From contig NZ_RSEJ01000007.1 of NCBI RefSeq assembly GCF_009910675.1, positions 62,001 through 126,000 on the forward strand: a stretch of 64,000 bases of DNA, in the 5' to 3' direction. The translations under genes and the position numbers were made by a program. Numbering within the stretch: the first letter of the stretch is position 1; the number at the start of each line of letters is the position of its first letter. Source of the DNA: Photobacterium alginatilyticum. Its GTDB lineage: Bacteria > Pseudomonadota > Gammaproteobacteria > Enterobacterales > Vibrionaceae. This document shows positions 63,009 through 64,000 of the stretch, piece after piece. The notes below the pieces were generated by a model. It made no database searches, was not told where the DNA came from, and saw only the letters and a list, made by a program, of their open reading frames with translations.

Positions 63009-64000
63009 CTACCACTTAAGGCCCAACATCATGCAGTTTAGCCCGCTCCCTATACCCAGGAAGCTTACATTGTTGCCCGGTTTCAAAAAGCCGTGATCAT
63101 GCGCCATCGCGGCGGTAACAGGCAAAGAAACACTGCCCATATTTCCCATCAGGCGATAGGTTGGGAATTCTTTACCAACAGGAATATTCAATGCATTTAG
63201 CACCTGTTTCCGGTTAGATGCCCCGACTTGGTGGCAAATAACCTTGTCGACCTGATCGACAACCCAGTTACGCTGCTCAAGAAAATGCTGCCAGGTATCT
63301 CGCGCCAGCTGAACCCCTTCCTTAAGCAGGCTCACACCGTCGGTACGCATATACTCACGGAACAACTGCGGCCCAACTTCCTGCAGGCCCCACTGGCAAA
63401 GATCGTGGTGTTCCGGTGCCGACAAATGACTCGCACCCAACAATTGGTGCTGACGTGTATTTTTAAGCGGCAGGCTACCATCAGTCAGCAACACAGCAAC
63501 AGCCCCCGAGCCACCGGTCAGCGTTGCCAGCGACTGGGCAAAGTTCTGCATGGTCGGTTCGGCCAGCATATGATCAATGGTGATATCGACAATATGACGG
63601 GCTGATTCACAAGAAACCACTAAGCCAGCTTTAATCTGTCCCAACTCGATACGGTTGGCGATATCCAGGATGCCGGAAAGCACACCCAGACAGGCGTTGC
63701 TGATATCGTAAATGGCAGTATTGTTCGACACACCCAGCTCAGAGGCAATTCGACAGGCGGTAGCCGGTTCGTGCTGATCGCGGCATACGCCGGTATATAT
63801 AACGGCACCCAGATCCTCGACTCTGACGCCCGTTTCATCGATCGATTTACGGGCTGCGGCCAGTGCGCCATCAGACAATACATGCCCCTTCGGCCACCAG
63901 CGGCGCTCTTCGATCCCGGTTAACGCGGCAAGCTGCCCCATCGGGATTCGGAATTTCTGATACAAAGGCGCTAAACGGGATTCAAGCTCAGAGCTTGTGA
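63009..64000 (-). CDS. oleA: OleA, thiolase-type acyl-CoA condensing enzyme (5' end outside window)
   Basis: The frame stays open to the right edge and reads SSELESRLAPLYQKF before the visible core, matching the known N-terminal region of OleA, so the gene continues beyond it. It is a ketoacyl-synthase-III-like fold: LTGIEERRWWPKG, VIYTGVCRDQHEP, the active-site Cys in YDISNACLGVLSGILD, the His in VICHQVGASNRKQVLN and the terminal GIGSGLNCMMLGLKW. OleA condenses two acyl-CoAs head to head to a 2-alkyl-3-ketoacid, the first step of long-chain olefin synthesis. It starts the ole operon on the minus strand. Only the first few dozen residues are missing. Confidence 0.9.
   Translation of the reverse strand, partial: TSSELESRLAPLYQKFRIPMGQLAALTGIEERRWWPKGHVLSDGALAAARKSIDETGVRVEDLGAVIYTGVCRDQHEPATACRIASELGVSNNTAIYDISNACLGVLSGILDIANRIELGQIKAGLVVSCESARHIVDITIDHMLAEPTMQNFAQSLATLTGGSGAVAVLLTDGSLPLKNTRQHQLLGASHLSAPEHHDLCQWGLQEVGPQLFREYMRTDGVSLLKEGVQLARDTWQHFLEQRNWVVDQVDKVICHQVGASNRKQVLNALNIPVGKEFPTYRLMGNMGSVSLPVTAAMAHDHGFLKPGNNVSFLGIGSGLNCMMLGLKW

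Noticed and set aside
1..64000. CRISPR arrays, rRNA, tRNA, complete insertion sequences or prophage
   Set aside because: I saw no regularly spaced repeats, no transposase or integrase reading frame and no recognisable RNA gene; a tool such as tRNAscan or Infernal could still find something small.

Overview
The window looks like a chromosome segment of a facultatively anaerobic marine gamma-proteobacterium, most likely Vibrionaceae (Photobacterium-like). This rests on gene content: a TMAO sensor pair TorS/TorT, mgsA-helD-yccS neighbourhood, H-NS of vibrio type, RhlE, KefG/KefB and an oleABCD cluster. The species call is inference; no rRNA or tRNA gene was seen.

Layout. (1) 1-450: the end of a DUF2975 membrane protein gene with its small XRE regulator. 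(2) 0.5-14.7 kb: a long minus-strand catabolic cluster, ygeW-ygeX-ygeY-hyuA-arcC followed by a GltD-like Fe-S flavoprotein and nifJ, with the sigma-54 activator ygeV divergent. A -24/-12 promoter and upstream palindromes lie between ygeW and ygeV. The chemistry fits anaerobic purine/urate-type ring catabolism: carbamoyl transfer and carbamate kinase give ATP, diaminopropionate lyase gives pyruvate and ammonia, and NifJ plus the flavoprotein handle the electrons. (3) 14.8-20.2 kb: S4 RNA-binding protein, NUDIX, a 57-residue protein, a TPR protein, RhlE and a three-domain rhodanese. (4) 20.4-24.5 kb: an apparent operon of a cysteine-desulfurase-like enzyme, a YjiM/YjiL double-cubane-type dehydratase pair, a DUF3343 putative Se/S carrier and a YedF-like protein. 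(5) 24.8-27.3 kb: KefG/KefB. (6) 27.5-31.6 kb: two overlapping genes, a DUF4062/TIR-like-TPR-coiled-coil membrane protein and a SLOG protein with four membrane helices; this is the best candidate for an undescribed nucleotide-signalling or conflict system.

(7) 31.7-45.6 kb: a mosaic, partly AT-rich accessory stretch with an unknown protein, LysR regulators, a crotonase, a DUF535 protein, an M42 peptidase, decayed gene fragments, GltS preceded by a 26-residue membrane peptide, H-NS, a ParD-like/methionine aminopeptidase pair, a solitary KAP NTPase and a GST. (8) 45.8-59.0 kb: old yellow enzyme, small outer-membrane protein, HAD phosphatase, TorS/TorT, MgsA, a quinone-oxidoreductase-like MDR enzyme, helicase IV, YccS and an ABM-domain protein, then a GNAT remnant with an internal deletion. 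(9) 59.2-64.0 kb: oleDCBA on the minus strand, the long-chain olefin (head-to-head hydrocarbon) pathway; oleA runs off the right edge.

Functions come from recognised motifs and remembered family sequences; no database search was run. Start sites were moved from the longest reading frame where a ribosome-binding site, a terminator overlap or family length argued for it.
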